Source of the DNA: an uncultured Lachnospiraceae bacterium
GTDB taxonomy: Bacteria; Bacillota; Clostridia; Lachnospirales; Lachnospiraceae
Reading direction: 5' to 3'
DNA: 64,000 nucleotides
NCBI GenBank assembly: GCA_910577045.1
Contig: CAJTLB010000009.1
Coordinates: 70,947-134,946 of the forward strand
Each line of letters opens with the position of its first letter. The first letter of the stretch is position 1. The notes under the pieces were generated by a model. It was not told where the DNA came from and made no database searches. It was given only the letters and a program-made list of their open reading frames with translations. The position numbers and the translations under genes are program-made. Shown piece by piece: positions 26,691 through 35,609 of this stretch.

Positions 26691-27863
26691 TTATATAGTA
26701 TAACTATTTTCAATGGTTATATTACAATCTGTTGTTGGATCTTTCTTCTTTATTTGTTCTGTAATCTGCTTAATTAAAATAGTTTGTTGCTGTTTACTAT
26801 ACTCATATGGGACCACTAAATCAAAAATAAGGTTTGTCTGGCTATTTTTATTAATCATGCGGAAATCATGGAATTTTAAAATTGGATCTGTCTCCTCTAA
26901 TATTTGCTTTACTAAAAGTTTATGCTGCAAAACTTTTGCATCTTCTGTTTCTATTGGATCCATATGGATTACCAAAAGGATATTTAACTTCCTGGCAGCT
27001 TCCCTTTCTATTTGATCTATAATTTCATGGGATTCTTCTATATCTGCATGGTTTGGTACTTCAGCATGAATTGTTGCCATAATCTTAGAAGGGCCATAAC
27101 TGTGGACAATTAAATCATGAGTGCCTAAAATCCCATTATAACTTTCTACCAATTCTTCTATTTGATGGCATAACCCAGGATCCACTGCCTCCCCAATTAA
27201 AGGCGCAAGCGTATCTTTTGCTATATTAATGCCTGACCAAATTACTAAAAGTGAAACTGCTAAACCTACAAAACCATCAATATTGTATCCACTAACATAA
27301 CAAAATAGTATAGAGGCTATTGTTGCTGTTGTAGTCATTACATCACCAAAAGCATCTGCTGCTGTTGCTTTCATAACAGAACTATTAATCTTATTCCCAA
27401 GCCGCCTATTAAAGAAACCAAGCCATAATTTTATACATACCGATGCTGCTAATATCCCTGTTAAAAAAGCATTAAATGCAATCTCTTCTGGGGACTTAAT
27501 CTTTTGGAATGAACTTTTTAAAAAACTAAGCCCTACTTCTATTACTAAAAAAGACACAATTAAGGCAGCAATATACTCTATCCTTCCATGCCCGAAGGGA
27601 TGGTCTTTATCTGCCGGCTTGCTCGCCATTTTCACCCCTATAAAACTAATAATAGAAGAGGCGGCATCAGACAGGTTATTAAAAGCATCTGCTGTTACAG
27701 ATACACTTTTTAAGATTATCCCTGCGCTTATCTTTACTAAAAACAGAATAAGATTACATAAAATTCCTACCATACTTGCAAAAATTCCATATGCTGTACG
27801 AACTTCTGGATTTTCATAATCCTGATAATTTTTAATAAAATATTTTACCAGAAAATCTGTCAT
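26691..27863 (-). CDS. Cation diffusion facilitator (CDF) transporter
   Basis: 390 residues from the ATG at 27863, which follows an AAGGGGTGG site ten bases after the ABC ATPase gene; longer readings would overlap that gene. Six membrane helices cover about 25-220. Helix 2 holds DAFNNLSD and helix 5 holds ADAFGD, the DxxxD-type metal sites; DHPFGHGRIEY is the family signature. The cytoplasmic C-terminal domain (220-310) is followed by an extra 80 residues, making it longer than YiiP-type proteins (about 300). It exports divalent cations such as Mn2+ or Zn2+ by exchange with protons. It is the last gene of the peptide-importer operon. Confidence 0.9.
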   Translation of the reverse strand: MTDFLVKYFIKNYQDYENPEVRTAYGIFASMVGILCNLILFLVKISAGIILKSVSVTADAFNNLSDAASSIISFIGVKMASKPADKDHPFGHGRIEYIAALIVSFLVIEVGLSFLKSSFQKIKSPEEIAFNAFLTGILAASVCIKLWLGFFNRRLGNKINSSVMKATAADAFGDVMTTTATIASILFCYVSGYNIDGFVGLAVSLLVIWSGINIAKDTLAPLIGEAVDPGLCHQIEELVESYNGILGTHDLIVHSYGPSKIMATIHAEVPNHADIEESHEIIDQIEREAARKLNILLVIHMDPIETEDAKVLQHKLLVKQILEETDPILKFHDFRMINKNSQTNLIFDLVVPYEYSKQQQTILIKQITEQIKKKDPTTDCNITIENSYTI

Positions 27864-27873
27864 AACCCACCCC

Positions 27874-29337
27874 TTATATCTCTTCATATAACTTTCCATC
27901 CTCTAAGCGAAGGATTCTGTCACACATTTCATTAATCACAGCCATATCGTGGGAAATAAAAAGATAAGATAACTTATATTCCTCTTTTAATTCTTTTAAC
28001 AATTCCAATATTTGTGCCTGTATTGTAACATCTAACGCTGATACGGGCTCGTCTGCTATAATAAACCTTGATTCCAAAATAAGGGCAAGGGCGATACATA
28101 CCCGCTGCCGCTGCCCGCCGCTTAATTCCCCTGGCCTGCGCCCTGCATATGCCCTATCTAGCCCTACCCTTTCTAACAGATGCAGAACCTTTTCCTTTCG
28201 TTCTGCCTTCTTAAGCCTGCCCTGTATCCTCAACGGTTCCTCTAAAATCCATCCAATTCTTTTTACAGGGTTTAAAGAACCATAGGGATCTTGGAATACC
28301 ATTTGGGGATACTCCGTAAAGTGGCAGATTTCCCCCTTTATATCCTTATTAATGCCAAGGATTGCTTTGGAAAGAGAAGATTTCCCGCCTCCGCTGTCCC
28401 CTACTAACCCTACAATCTCTTTTTCATAAATAGTAAAATTCGCATTAAAAATAACCTGCCTCTTCTGCTTTCTTTTCTCTGTATAATACACGTTCAGGTT
28501 CCGAACCTCCAACACAGGTTTTTTTTCAAGTATTTCCTTTTTTACAATTTGCTTTCCTTTTGGGATAGACGCCAATAACTTTTTGGTATACTCTTCTTTT
28601 GGGTTCTGGAAAATCTCTTCTGGCGTGCCTGATTCCACTATCTCGCCCTGGTACATTACTAAAATCCTGTCGCAAAAATCTTTTACTACCTCCAGATTGT
28701 GGGAAATAAATAAAATCCCCATTTTCTTTTCTGTATTTATCTGCTTTAACAGCCTTAATATCTGCCCTTGGATTCTTTTATCTAATGCAGTTGTTGGCTC
28801 ATCTGCTATCATTAGTTGTGGCTTAAGCACGGATGCCATTGCTATCATTACACGTTGGCGCATCCCGCCAGATAATTGATGTGGATAAGATTGGCACAAC
28901 CTTTCTGGATCAGCAAGCCCTGCATCTAATAAAGCCTTGCATACTCTCTCTTTCCTTTCTGCTTTACTAAGCCCTGTATGCAAAACCAGTACTTCTTCTA
29001 TTTGTTTCCCAATCTTCATTACAGGGTTTAACGATGTCATAGGCTCTTGGAAGATCATGGAAATATCCTTGCCTTGTACCATGCGCCTCCCCTCTTTAGA
29101 AAGTGCCATTAAATCCTTTTTGTTAAATAAAATTTCCCCTGAAGAAACAGCATCTGGAGGAAGCAGCCCCGCAATACTCAGTGCTGTCATACTCTTTCCA
29201 GAACCTGATTCCCCAATAATAGCAAGGATTTCTCCCCGCCCCATAGAAAAAGATATCCCTTTTACCGCCCAATCCACTAATTTAGAGCCTGGTTCTTCTT
29301 TTGGAAAGGCAACCTTTAAATCTCTTACTTCAAGCAT
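27874..29337 (-). CDS. Fused dipeptide/oligopeptide ABC ATPase (DppD-DppF type)
   Basis: 487 residues containing two complete ATPase domains. Domain 1 (3-250): Walker A GESGSGKS, signature LSGGMRQRV, Walker B LMIADEP. Domain 2 (265-487): Walker A GDSGGGKS, signature LSGGQRQRV, Walker B FIIADEP. Both keep the H-loop (ISHN and ISHD). One polypeptide therefore supplies both ATPases of a heterodimeric importer. The start at 29337 overlaps the upstream permease end by 8 bases. Confidence 0.93.
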   Translation of the reverse strand: MLEVRDLKVAFPKEEPGSKLVDWAVKGISFSMGRGEILAIIGESGSGKSMTALSIAGLLPPDAVSSGEILFNKKDLMALSKEGRRMVQGKDISMIFQEPMTSLNPVMKIGKQIEEVLVLHTGLSKAERKERVCKALLDAGLADPERLCQSYPHQLSGGMRQRVMIAMASVLKPQLMIADEPTTALDKRIQGQILRLLKQINTEKKMGILFISHNLEVVKDFCDRILVMYQGEIVESGTPEEIFQNPKEEYTKKLLASIPKGKQIVKKEILEKKPVLEVRNLNVYYTEKRKQKRQVIFNANFTIYEKEIVGLVGDSGGGKSSLSKAILGINKDIKGEICHFTEYPQMVFQDPYGSLNPVKRIGWILEEPLRIQGRLKKAERKEKVLHLLERVGLDRAYAGRRPGELSGGQRQRVCIALALILESRFIIADEPVSALDVTIQAQILELLKELKEEYKLSYLFISHDMAVINEMCDRILRLEDGKLYEEI

Positions 29338-30133
29338 GTTGTTCACCCATCCCTTCATTTATTAGGCTAAAACCCAATATTAAAAGAATTATAATTACTC
29401 CCGGGCAAAGAGCATACCAAGGGGCTGAGAAAAGATACCCTTGTGCTTCAGAAAGCATCCTGCCTAAGCTTGCATCTGGCGGCTGCACCCCTATCCCTAA
29501 ATAACTCATTCCAGCTTCTGCAAGCACTGCATTATTAAACCCAACCGTAATAGCAGAACATAAAGCAGGCAGGATATTAGGCAGAATATGCACAAACATA
29601 ATTCGAAAATGGCTTGCTCCCATTAGCCTCGCACTCTTTACATAGTCCAATTCCTTCTGCCCAATAAATTCTCCCCTTACAATACGGGCAAAACTTGGAA
29701 TAAAAATAATTCCAAGGGCTAAAATAATATTATATGTCCCACTCTCTAAAATACTAATAAAAACTAACGCCAGCAAAATACTAGGAAATGCTGCTAACGC
29801 ATCATTAACCCGCATTAGCACTTCATCTAAAAGCCCGCCAAAATACCCTGTAATGGCCCCTAACAGCATACCAAAAAAACTGCCGATCACCGTTACAGAG
29901 ACAGCTACTAAAAATGTGGTCTTAAGCCCTTCTAATACCCGGCTAAAAATATCCCGCCCAAAATTATCTGTCCCCATAAAATGCCTAATCCCTGGTGCCA
30001 TAAATTTTTCGGAACCGTTCATTTTATTTGGCTCGTAAGGAGTATAAAAAATCCCTATAAGCATTACTCCCAACAATACCAGACTAATTGCCAGCCCAAT
30101 TATAAATGCTGTATGTTTCTTATATTTCCCCAT
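29330..30133 (-). CDS. Peptide ABC transporter permease (DppC-like)
   Basis: 267 residues with about six membrane helices. The N-terminal YxPYEPNKMNG segment and FGTDNFGRDIFSR-like motif are typical of the DppC/OppC branch; the EAA loop reads KSARLMGAS. It pairs with the DppB-like permease 14 bases upstream. Confidence 0.92.
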   Translation of the reverse strand: MGKYKKHTAFIIGLAISLVLLGVMLIGIFYTPYEPNKMNGSEKFMAPGIRHFMGTDNFGRDIFSRVLEGLKTTFLVAVSVTVIGSFFGMLLGAITGYFGGLLDEVLMRVNDALAAFPSILLALVFISILESGTYNIILALGIIFIPSFARIVRGEFIGQKELDYVKSARLMGASHFRIMFVHILPNILPALCSAITVGFNNAVLAEAGMSYLGIGVQPPDASLGRMLSEAQGYLFSAPWYALCPGVIIILLILGFSLINEGMGEQHA

Positions 30134-30147
30134 AGCCAGCCTCCCTA

Positions 30148-31089
30148 TTATGCTTCCCTAATACGAGGATCTACCAGCCTATAAACCATATCTACTATAA
30201 AATTTACAATTACCACTGTTGAAGCAATATAGACAATAATTGCCTGAACAACAGGATAGTCCCTATATCCAATAGATGATACTAATAACCTTCCTACTCC
30301 CGGGATATTAAAAACCTGCTCCACCACAATACTCCCTGCCATAATATCTGCTATCATCATGCCCAATATTGTAATAACTGGTATAGAGGCATTTTTTAAT
30401 ATATGGATAAACAGCACCCTATTTTCAGGGCTGCCCTTACTATATGCTGTCCTTACATAATTATGTTTTCTTTGTTCCAGCACTGAACTCCTTAGAAATT
30501 TAATTACCATAGCTGATTTTGGTATTGCTATCGCCGCAGCAGGCGCGATTAAGTATAATAAAAAACCTGTTATACTTTCTGTATAACTAATGTACTTTCC
30601 CGGGGTAAACCACTTTAACAGTAACCCAAATACTAACACTAACAATACTCCTAGAAAAAAAGAAGGCACCGACATTAATACTTGGTTTACTACATTTGCT
30701 GCCTTTCCAAGCCTGCTCTCTGCAAATTTTGCCATTAAAATACCAAATGGTATAGAAATCAATAAAACAAAACTAAAACTAATCAATGTAAGTGTTAATG
30801 TTACTGGCAGCTTATCCCCCAGCAGGCCACTCACTGGTGTCCGGTAATGATAAGACCTCCCAAAGTCACCTTGGGCAAAATTCCACACCCAGTTCCCATA
30901 ACGTACCAGAAGGGGCTTATCAAGCCCCATCTCCTTTCGAAATACTGCAACTTGTTGTTCTGTGGCATCCATGCCAAGGACAGATAAAGCTGGATCGCCG
31001 GGAATCACTTGGAAGGCAAAGAATGAAGCGAATGAGATAAATAACAATGTAATAATGAGAGTCCCTGTTTTCTTTCCAATCTGTTTCAA
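30148..31089 (-). CDS. Peptide ABC transporter permease (DppB-like)
   Basis: 313 residues with six membrane helices. The PGDPA motif near the N-terminus, the GLDKPLLVRYGNW segment, the EAA loop (RTAYSKGSPENRVLFIHILK) and the GIGYRDYP-type C-terminal region are typical of DppB/OppB. It is separated from the binding-protein gene by 130 bases holding a hairpin. Confidence 0.92.
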   Translation of the reverse strand: MKQIGKKTGTLIITLLFISFASFFAFQVIPGDPALSVLGMDATEQQVAVFRKEMGLDKPLLVRYGNWVWNFAQGDFGRSYHYRTPVSGLLGDKLPVTLTLTLISFSFVLLISIPFGILMAKFAESRLGKAANVVNQVLMSVPSFFLGVLLVLVFGLLLKWFTPGKYISYTESITGFLLYLIAPAAAIAIPKSAMVIKFLRSSVLEQRKHNYVRTAYSKGSPENRVLFIHILKNASIPVITILGMMIADIMAGSIVVEQVFNIPGVGRLLVSSIGYRDYPVVQAIIVYIASTVVIVNFIVDMVYRLVDPRIREA

Positions 31090-31154
31090 GCTACATCCTC
31101 CTTCCTTTTTTCTAATCCCTAAAGCCTTTACTAACAGCTAGTTTTTACTTGTTT

Positions 31155-31198
31155 CAATCCACTCATGGTAGTTAGGAGCAAGACAATTACGTGGATTG
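31155..31198 (-). other. Intergenic hairpin between binding protein and permease genes
   Basis: The minus strand has CAATCCAC paired with GTGGATTG around a 28-base loop, without a T run. Hairpins at this point in ABC importer operons commonly stabilise or partly terminate the upstream message so that the binding protein is made in excess; this is an inference here. Confidence 0.5.
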
Positions 31199-31219
31199 CC
31201 TCATGGCAAATCCTTGCTA

Positions 31220-32791
31220 TTAATTGTTAAAGTACACACTTGCCATATCCAGCACATAAACAGGATAAAATTCAAATCCATCCAATTTAGGGTTAATAGC
31301 AACTAATTTCGCTGGGTCTTGGATATATACAGATGCAGCTTGTTCTGCAAGGATCTGTTGCAGCCTTTGATATTTTTCTACCTTCTCTGCATCATCAATA
31401 CTTGCCATTGCTTCTTCTAAAACTTTGTCATATTCCTCGTTTGAGAAATTTACAAAATTATTCCGCGCCTCGCTATGATAACGGTCTAGTAAATCCTTTG
31501 GCGCAAGATCCGCATCCAGCCCAACAATAGTGCCTTGGTACTGCCTGCCCCTGTAAATATCAGAAATCCATGTTTCCCATTCCACTAAATTAATTTTTGC
31601 CTGGATATTTCCCTGCTTTAACTCTTCTACAATCACTTGGGCCGTATCTACATGGAACTGGTAATTAGAAGGTACTGTAATTGTCATTTCAAACCCATCT
31701 GAATAGCCCGCTTCTGCAAGGAGTGCCTTTGCCCTTTCTACATCTGGAGAGTAAATATCCTTTGTGCTTTCTAAATAATACTTACTAAATGCAGGAAACA
31801 TATTACTTCCTATTTCTGTCCCATACCCATCTGCCACCATATCCATAATTTCCTGTGGGTTTACCAAACACGCTAAAGCTTGCCGTACCTTTACATTATC
31901 AAACGGCGGCTCTGCATTATTTAAAAACAATGCCTGGACCAAATTAGAAGGCCCCAATAATACTTCCATCTGCCCCTCTAATTCCCTTGCTTGATCACTC
32001 GTTAAATATGGATATAAGTCTATAGAGCCGCCTTTTAATTCTAACATAGCAGAATCTGTATTCGCTACAATGCGAAATTCTACTTTATCTAAATAAGGCA
32101 TACCCTGCTGCCAATAGTCCTTATAGGCTTCCATTACAAAGGCATGCTGCGGCGAATATGACACAAACCGGAAAGGGCCTGTCCCAACCGGTGACTCCCC
32201 CTGTTTCTCATAATCCTTTGGGATAATGGCGGCAGTTAGATAACCAATTAGTTCTGTATCCCCACTTTCCAATACTAATTCTACTGTTTTGTCATCAATA
32301 CGGTTTACCTCCGTAATAACAGAATACGCTGACACCAAAGGAGCCTCCTGCCCTTCCAGCCTGCCAGCGCATCGATTTACAGAATATATAACATCATCTA
32401 TTGTAACCGGGCTGCCATTGTGGAAGGTAATTCCCTCCCTTAAAGTAAAAGTATACCTCATTCCATCTTCTGAGACTTTAAAATCGCTGGCAACTGCCGG
32501 AACTAAATTTCCATCTTTATCAGGCTTCACTAAGCCCTCAAAAATATTAAATAACACTTCTGAAGTTCCTGCCGCATCTGCCATATGTGGGTCAAGACTA
32601 TCCAAATCCTGTTGTATCCCTACAACTACAGAGCCACCTTTTTGTGGCCCTTTTTGAGGATCTGACGCCGTTGTGGTTACTCCTGTAGTATCCCCTTGCT
32701 CACCGCCTGCGCACCCACACAGTACAATGGCCAGTACGTATACTAAAAATAGGAGCCTAAACATTTTAAAAAACTTTGTCTGTTTCATCAT
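31220..32791 (-). CDS. Peptide-binding lipoprotein (SBP family 5)
   Basis: About 523 residues from the first of two ATGs (32791), with AGAGG seven bases upstream. A lipoprotein signal ends in the lipobox VLCGC, so the mature protein is membrane-anchored by the first Cys of GCAGG. A Thr/Pro-rich linker precedes the SBP domain (about 55-523), which shows the family segments LDSLDPHMAD, YTFTLREGITFHNG and VRQALACLVNP. It captures oligopeptides or a related ligand such as nickel for the two permeases and fused ATPase downstream. Confidence 0.93.
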   Translation of the reverse strand: MMKQTKFFKMFRLLFLVYVLAIVLCGCAGGEQGDTTGVTTTASDPQKGPQKGGSVVVGIQQDLDSLDPHMADAAGTSEVLFNIFEGLVKPDKDGNLVPAVASDFKVSEDGMRYTFTLREGITFHNGSPVTIDDVIYSVNRCAGRLEGQEAPLVSAYSVITEVNRIDDKTVELVLESGDTELIGYLTAAIIPKDYEKQGESPVGTGPFRFVSYSPQHAFVMEAYKDYWQQGMPYLDKVEFRIVANTDSAMLELKGGSIDLYPYLTSDQARELEGQMEVLLGPSNLVQALFLNNAEPPFDNVKVRQALACLVNPQEIMDMVADGYGTEIGSNMFPAFSKYYLESTKDIYSPDVERAKALLAEAGYSDGFEMTITVPSNYQFHVDTAQVIVEELKQGNIQAKINLVEWETWISDIYRGRQYQGTIVGLDADLAPKDLLDRYHSEARNNFVNFSNEEYDKVLEEAMASIDDAEKVEKYQRLQQILAEQAASVYIQDPAKLVAINPKLDGFEFYPVYVLDMASVYFNN

Positions 32792-32837
32792 CACTCATCC
32801 TCTTTTTATATTCTCTCATTATTCAATTGTTCGTTTC

Positions 32838-32866
32838 ATTGTATCCTTTTATACAGAAATTTGCAA
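32838..32866 (-). promoter_or_regulatory. Promoter of the peptide-importer operon
   Basis: TTGCAA (32861-32866) and TACAAT (32838-32843) with a 17-base spacer, 47 bases before the binding-protein start. Confidence 0.75.
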
Positions 32867-32880
32867 GCATTTTTTTAAAT

Positions 32881-32964
32881 ATTATATTTCCTGCCAATGA
32901 AAAACATTGCTTGCCAGCACTTATTATATTTCCTGCCACCAAAGAACATTGCCTAGATACACTT
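32881..32964 (-). repeat. Two-copy 42-bp tandem repeat upstream of the importer promoter
   Basis: Two adjacent 42-base units (32881-32922 and 32923-32964) share about three quarters of positions, including plus-strand ATTATATTTCCTGCCA and ACATTGC. The promoter-proximal unit contains an inverted CAATG-n5-CATTG. The repeat ends about 15 bases upstream of the -35, and 42 bp equals four helical turns, as expected for paired regulator sites on one DNA face. Confidence 0.75.
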
Positions 32965-32972
32965 GTTCATAC

Positions 32973-33004
32973 AAAAAAAGAACTGCTTTTAAAGCAGTTC
33001 TTTT
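32973..33004. terminator. Rho-independent terminator after the cold-shock gene
   Basis: A perfect palindrome AAGAACTGCTTT/AAAGCAGTTCTT followed by seven Ts on the minus strand and TTTTC on the plus strand. It lies 95 bases after csp. Confidence 0.85.
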
Positions 33005-33098
33005 CCTAATCGTTTTGATTAACAATACTCATTCATAAATAAATAATTGATCTCTATATATTATATATTAATGAAAAAGGTACTATTTTAATCACGGA

Positions 33099-33296
33099 TT
33101 ATAATTTTGTTACGTTGGTTGCTTGAGGTCCTTTTGCTCCGTTTACCACGTCAAACTCTACTGCAGCGCCCTCATCCAAAGACTTAAAACCTTCCATGTT
33201 AAGCCCTGAATAATGAACGAATACGTCATTCCCCTGCTCGTCAGAGATAAAGCCGTAGCCTTTCTGGTTGTTGAACCACTTAACTGTACCTTTCAT
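33099..33296 (-). CDS. csp: Cold-shock protein (CspA family)
   Basis: 65 residues, a single cold-shock domain. RNP1 (KGYGFIS) and RNP2 (VFVHYS) are intact. It binds single-stranded RNA and DNA as a chaperone. GGAGG precedes the ATG. A 70-base leader after a strong promoter is consistent with post-transcriptional temperature control, common for this family. Confidence 0.97.
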   Translation of the reverse strand: MKGTVKWFNNQKGYGFISDEQGNDVFVHYSGLNMEGFKSLDEGAAVEFDVVNGAKGPQATNVTKL

Positions 33297-33368
33297 TTTG
33301 ATACCTCCGAAAAATAATGTTTTACTATCCGGCCGTGACTATTGACACATCCGGTTGTGACTTGTTAT

Positions 33369-33397
33369 AGAATAGCACAAACTTTATGACTTGTCAA
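33369..33397 (-). promoter_or_regulatory. Promoter of csp
   Basis: TTGACA (33392-33397), 17-base spacer, TATTCT (33369-33374). The leader contains two related CCGGAT segments (minus strand, around 33330-33355). Confidence 0.8.
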
Positions 33398-33489
33398 ACA
33401 GTTTTCCTATGTCTTTATAAAAATTTTATCACAAAAATAGTTAGAACTGTGTTATTCTATAAATACTTATACTTTTGGAGGTCTAAATT

Positions 33490-34413
33490 ATGTATGAAAA
33501 CTTTGATTTAACTATGTCCGTCCCAGTACTTTCTGTTACTTTCTTAGCAGTTACTTGTTTTTTATCTGTTACTGTGCCTATACTTGCCATTTACTTATTC
33601 CGAAGAAAACTCCATTCTAGCTTCCAAGGGCTTCTATTTGGCATTGCGGATGGGCTTACTTTAGAGTACATGCTTTGCAATATTTTATGGATGTTGCTCC
33701 TGCTAATCCCCTTATTCCGCACACAGCCACTTGCTTATATTATTGTAGGGCTTATCCTTGGCTGCCTTATCTTTGAAGGCGGGCGGTATTATATGATTAG
33801 CCTTTTACAAAAATACCATGTCCCTTTTAGCGGCTTATTTCTTTTTGCTGCCGGGGTATCAGGCATTAATTCTATTCTCCGTGTTACTGTAACATCATTT
33901 GAAAGTTTTGTTATTGCTATTACTATTAATGACACAGGCTTAGAAGTACTTGCTAGGGAGGCCGGGGAAAATGCTGCCGCCATGCTTGAATCTATACAGC
34001 CTATGCTGACCTGCCAGCCATATGTATACCTAATAAATGGGCTAGATGTATTTGTCAACCTATTATTCCATATTTCAGCTACTGTATTAGTCTATGCAAT
34101 ATTTACTAAACGGCTTCCTAATTATTTCCTGCCCATTATGATTGGGCTACGTTTTTTATTTGAGCTCCCAGGTTATCTTTATACTTATGGGATTATTACT
34201 AATGTCTATCTTGCAGAAGCAATTACCATATTAATTACTGCTGCTACTGCTTATTTTGCCTATCAGACTGCCACTATTGAAATGCCAGATGAACTTGCCA
34301 CACTTGCCCCTTTGCAAAAACAAGCCTTTCCTGATTTTAATGCCAATATCCGAAAAAATTCTATCCGGGACAATGCTAATATACTTTCCCATAAAAATAT
34401 TGATGAGGAATAA
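33490..34413 (+). CDS. YhfC-like polytopic membrane protein
   Basis: 307 residues with seven or eight predicted membrane helices and a polar C-terminal tail. The segment GCLIFEGGRYYM in helix 3 resembles the FEExxRY motif of YhfC-type proteins, a putative membrane peptidase group related to CAAX proteases; only one glutamate is kept and the second histidine motif is not clear. Proteolytic activity is therefore doubtful. GGAGG lies eight bases before the ATG. It is monocistronic and divergent from csp. Confidence 0.65.
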   Translation: MYENFDLTMSVPVLSVTFLAVTCFLSVTVPILAIYLFRRKLHSSFQGLLFGIADGLTLEYMLCNILWMLLLLIPLFRTQPLAYIIVGLILGCLIFEGGRYYMISLLQKYHVPFSGLFLFAAGVSGINSILRVTVTSFESFVIAITINDTGLEVLAREAGENAAAMLESIQPMLTCQPYVYLINGLDVFVNLLFHISATVLVYAIFTKRLPNYFLPIMIGLRFLFELPGYLYTYGIITNVYLAEAITILITAATAYFAYQTATIEMPDELATLAPLQKQAFPDFNANIRKNSIRDNANILSHKNIDEE

Positions 34414-34420
34414 ACAAAAA

Positions 34421-34459
34421 GGAACCTAAAAAGACTTTCTGTTTTAGGTTTCCTTTTTT
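34421..34459. terminator. Bidirectional terminator
   Basis: GGAACCTAAAA pairs with TTTTAGGTTTCC around a 10-base loop, with T runs on both strands. It separates the convergent YhfC-like gene and the 193-residue membrane protein gene. Confidence 0.88.
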
Positions 34460-34498
34460 ATCCATTAAATACTTTCCATTCAATGCGTTTTCTGTTAT

Positions 34499-35080
34499 TT
34501 ATGCACTCTTTGCTGTTTTTGGATAAAGCAGCCCTCTTATTTGGTTAATTATAATAATAAAAAATGTGCTTAGTGCAAATGCTGCTGCACCGAATAACCC
34601 CCTAACAGAACGTTCTAACCCGCCAAGGCCGATTTCTTGCAGTAATTCCCCAATATCTGCTAAATAACAAAAACAGAATAAAAATTCAGCTACTGCGAGT
34701 GCCGTCCAAGCCCCTTTTAAATTGGCATTTGGCTCAGTAATTTTCTCTGTTTTATTTTTTACCATTAACCCTTCCATAATATAATAGGTCATATAGATAT
34801 AAAAAATAGCTGACATGCCATACACTAGTGATATAAACGCCTGCGGCCATTGAAAATAAGTGACTCCACGGATTCCCAGACAAAAAATTAATGACAAAAC
34901 CGCATGTGTCCTGCTCCTCTTAAAACATGGGCTCCATGGGATTAGCCCTGTTACGCCCCAAATAACCAGCGCATGGCCCACAATATCTGTTATTACATTA
35001 ATTGCCACAATATCCATTTGTACCCTGTTATCCAAAGAAAGAATAAATAATCCTGCCATTACTTTAATTAAGTCTTTCAT
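34499..35080 (-). CDS. Hypothetical membrane protein
   Basis: 193 residues with about five membrane helices (around 5-20, 25-45, 58-72, 80-100, 125-145 and 155-180). A WSPCFKRSR loop and a basic NKTEK loop suggest cytoplasmic sides. No family is recognised. It is the third gene of an operon with a discoidin-like and an HExxH protein (12-base gap to the latter), so it may act in the same process. Confidence 0.65.
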   Translation of the reverse strand: MKDLIKVMAGLFILSLDNRVQMDIVAINVITDIVGHALVIWGVTGLIPWSPCFKRSRTHAVLSLIFCLGIRGVTYFQWPQAFISLVYGMSAIFYIYMTYYIMEGLMVKNKTEKITEPNANLKGAWTALAVAEFLFCFCYLADIGELLQEIGLGGLERSVRGLFGAAAFALSTFFIIIINQIRGLLYPKTAKSA

Positions 35081-35092
35081 CCGCCGTTCTCC

Positions 35093-35593
35093 TTACCCTG
35101 CATAAGCATCAATAAATTGTCCTTTCAAAAAACTTCCTTCTATTAACTTCCGATTTTTCTCATATGGATTTTCTTCTGCATATTTTATCATTGTGCTTGT
35201 CGTGCCGCCAGCTACATATGTTTTCCCACACTCTGGGCAGACTGCTGTTTTAAGCCGGACAGATGCAGAAACCAGATCTGCATTTTCCTTGCTTCCCTCC
35301 TGCCTGGCATTTGACACATGCATCTGTTCATGGGACATTACCATGGAAGCAGATTTTTCTGGTGCAATATGGCTTGGCGTTTTAAAAGAAACATCTGCCT
35401 CATTAGAGCCATCTATATATTTCCTATTTTTACAAGTCTGACATTCCTCAGAAGAACCTACCTTTGTACTCTGTTTCCCTGCGGCACCAATACTACCAAT
35501 GCCTTCCATTCCATTGATTTTCTGTGGCATAGACATGTATCTTCCATACTCATTGCCAAAATAACCCATTGCATAACCTGATATCCCCATCAT
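35093..35593 (-). CDS. SprA-related HExxH-motif protein (putative zinc metalloprotease)
   Basis: 166 residues from the ATG at 35593 (AAGGAGG eight bases upstream). Two CxxC pairs (C51/C54 and C119/C122) flank a HEQMH motif (H88, E89, H92). The order CxxC, then YIDGSNEADVSF, P..IAPE, and VMSHEQMHV matches what I recall of SprA-related proteins. The HExxH helix suggests a zinc peptidase fold, although a third zinc ligand is not certain. There is no signal peptide. It sits between the discoidin-like and membrane protein genes with short gaps (16 and 12 bases). Confidence 0.65.
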   Translation of the reverse strand: MMGISGYAMGYFGNEYGRYMSMPQKINGMEGIGSIGAAGKQSTKVGSSEECQTCKNRKYIDGSNEADVSFKTPSHIAPEKSASMVMSHEQMHVSNARQEGSKENADLVSASVRLKTAVCPECGKTYVAGGTTSTMIKYAEENPYEKNRKLIEGSFLKGQFIDAYAG

Positions 35594-35609
35594 AACCATA
35601 TCCTCCTTC

